Shown in pieces: positions 63,401-64,000 of a stretch of DNA of 64,000 nt. The translations under genes and the position numbers were made by a program. The DNA comes from Macrococcoides animalis (GTDB lineage Bacteria; Bacillota; Bacilli; Staphylococcales; Staphylococcaceae). Numbering within the stretch: the stretch's first letter is position 1; every line of letters starts with the position of its first letter. The stretch lies in NCBI RefSeq assembly GCF_047425875.1, contig NZ_CP179727.1, positions 186,001 to 250,000 on the forward strand. The letters are read 5' to 3'. Under the pieces are notes generated by a model. It was not told the DNA's origin, did no database searches, and saw only the letters and a program-made list of their open reading frames with translations.

Positions 63401-63655
63401 AGCATCTGGTTGTTCTTTACGGATAATACGTGCAACGAAATCTAATGTTAAAGGTTCGATGTATACCTTATCTGCAATTTCTGTATCTGTCATGATTGTT
63501 GCAGGGTTTGAGTTCACTAAGATAACTTTGTATCCTTCTTCTTTTAAGGCAAGACATGCTTGTGTGCCTGCATAGTCAAATTCTGCTGCTTGACCGATGA
63601 TGATTGGACCTGAACCAATCACTAATATTGTTTTGATATCATTACGTTTCGGCAT
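60482..63655 (-). CDS. carB: carbamoyl-phosphate synthase large subunit
   Basis: Uses ammonia from CarA, bicarbonate and two ATP to make carbamoyl phosphate for pyrimidines and arginine. 1057 residues. Two homologous ATP-grasp halves (each starts with a dinucleotide-like loop, [20 protein letters not shown] and [20 protein letters not shown]; each has PVIVRPAF / PVLVRPSY), and a C-terminal allosteric MGS-like domain ([20 protein letters not shown]) where UMP and other effectors bind. Overlaps carA by 1 bp (TAATG). Confidence 0.98.
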   Translation of the reverse strand: [1057 protein letters not shown]

Positions 63656-64000
63656 TATTTCGCACGCTCCTTATTTGTTTTCATTAAATCGATGAACTCG
63701 TCAAATAAATAGTTCGGATCATGAGGTCCGGGTGATGCTTCTGGGTGATATTGTACAGAGAAAGCTGGCAGTGTTTTGTGTTTAACTCCTTCAACTGTGC
63801 CATCGTTTAAAGCGATATGTGTAATTTCTAAATCTGTATTAGCAATTGAATCTGCGTCAACCGCATATCCATGGTTTTGAGATGTAATTTCGATTTTACC
63901 TGTTGCTAAGTTTTTAACTGGGTGGTTGGCACCACGGTGTCCAAATTTTAATTTAAATGTTGATGCACCACACGCTAAACTAAAGAGTTGATGTCCTAAG
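63655..64000 (-). CDS. carA: carbamoyl-phosphate synthase small subunit, C-terminal part (runs off the window)
   Basis: Glutaminase that supplies ammonia to CarB. The visible 114 residues are the end of the class I glutamine amidotransferase domain: LGHQLFSLACGA (just after the nucleophile Cys, outside the window), FGHRGANHPVKN, SQNHGYAV and the catalytic His/Glu in QYHPEASPGPHD. The stop TAA shares its A with the carB start. Confidence 0.95.
   Translation of the reverse strand, partial: LGHQLFSLACGASTFKLKFGHRGANHPVKNLATGKIEITSQNHGYAVDADSIANTDLEITHIALNDGTVEGVKHKTLPAFSVQYHPEASPGPHDPNYLFDEFIDLMKTNKERAK

Overview
The window is AT-rich, low-GC Gram-positive DNA that fits the family Staphylococcaceae. 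Evidence for this is the order gmk-rpoZ-coaBC-priA-def beside rqcH (fbpA), a SceD/IsaA-type secreted transglycosylase behind a WalR box, a staphylococcal-type lipase, an SpsB-like signal peptidase, and strong AGGAGG-type ribosome binding sites with some TTG and GTG starts. A full glycogen operon and a Bacillus-like carA-carB-pyrK-pyrD-pyrF-pyrE order are not what I remember from Staphylococcus aureus, so a relative such as Macrococcus or Mammaliicoccus is my guess. I cannot name the species.

Layout. 1-7.1 kb is core: def (partial), a 61-bp tandem hairpin array, priA, coaBC, rpoZ and gmk on the minus strand, then rqcH on plus. 7.2-12.4 kb holds a PaiB-like protein, a SceD-like cell-wall hydrolase, aquaporin, signal peptidase I and an Xre/membrane-protein operon. 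12.4-38 kb is an accessory stretch of small membrane proteins, about nine GNAT acetyltransferases, four NUDIX proteins, two MFS transporters (one with an ArsR-type regulator), an NSS symporter, an orphan pair of Opp/Dpp-type permeases, a LacI regulator with a divergent dehydrogenase-like gene, and an unusual number of broken genes. 38-44.3 kb has an S66 carboxypeptidase, a B3/4 protein, a TipA-type MerR regulator, a lipase without a signal peptide, TPP-riboswitch-controlled tenA and an SDR. 44.5-56.7 kb is the glycogen cassette: glgB-glgC-glgD-glgA-glgP on minus, a divergent type I pullulanase, and pgcA preceded by a candidate CcpA site. 57.5-64 kb is the end of the pyrimidine operon.

How the genes work together. 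PgcA interconverts glucose-6-P and glucose-1-P, GlgC/GlgD make ADP-glucose, GlgA polymerises, GlgB branches, and GlgP and the pullulanase degrade and debranch, so the cassette is a complete glycogen cycle. The pyr genes cover carbamoyl phosphate, dihydroorotate oxidation and the last two steps to UMP.

Most notable signals: the 61-bp hairpin array; two matching TTAAG-type direct repeats with 11-bp period (the published CiaR-type architecture) upstream of two small-membrane-protein units; a LacI palindrome placed in the spacer of a divergent promoter; a decayed DUF3784 copy with a near-identical terminator to the intact one; and a cluster of single-lesion genes (in-frame TAA/TAG and one-base insertions, several in A-runs) confined to the accessory stretch. 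These lesions are either real decay or assembly error. I did not find a convincing new defence or mobile system.
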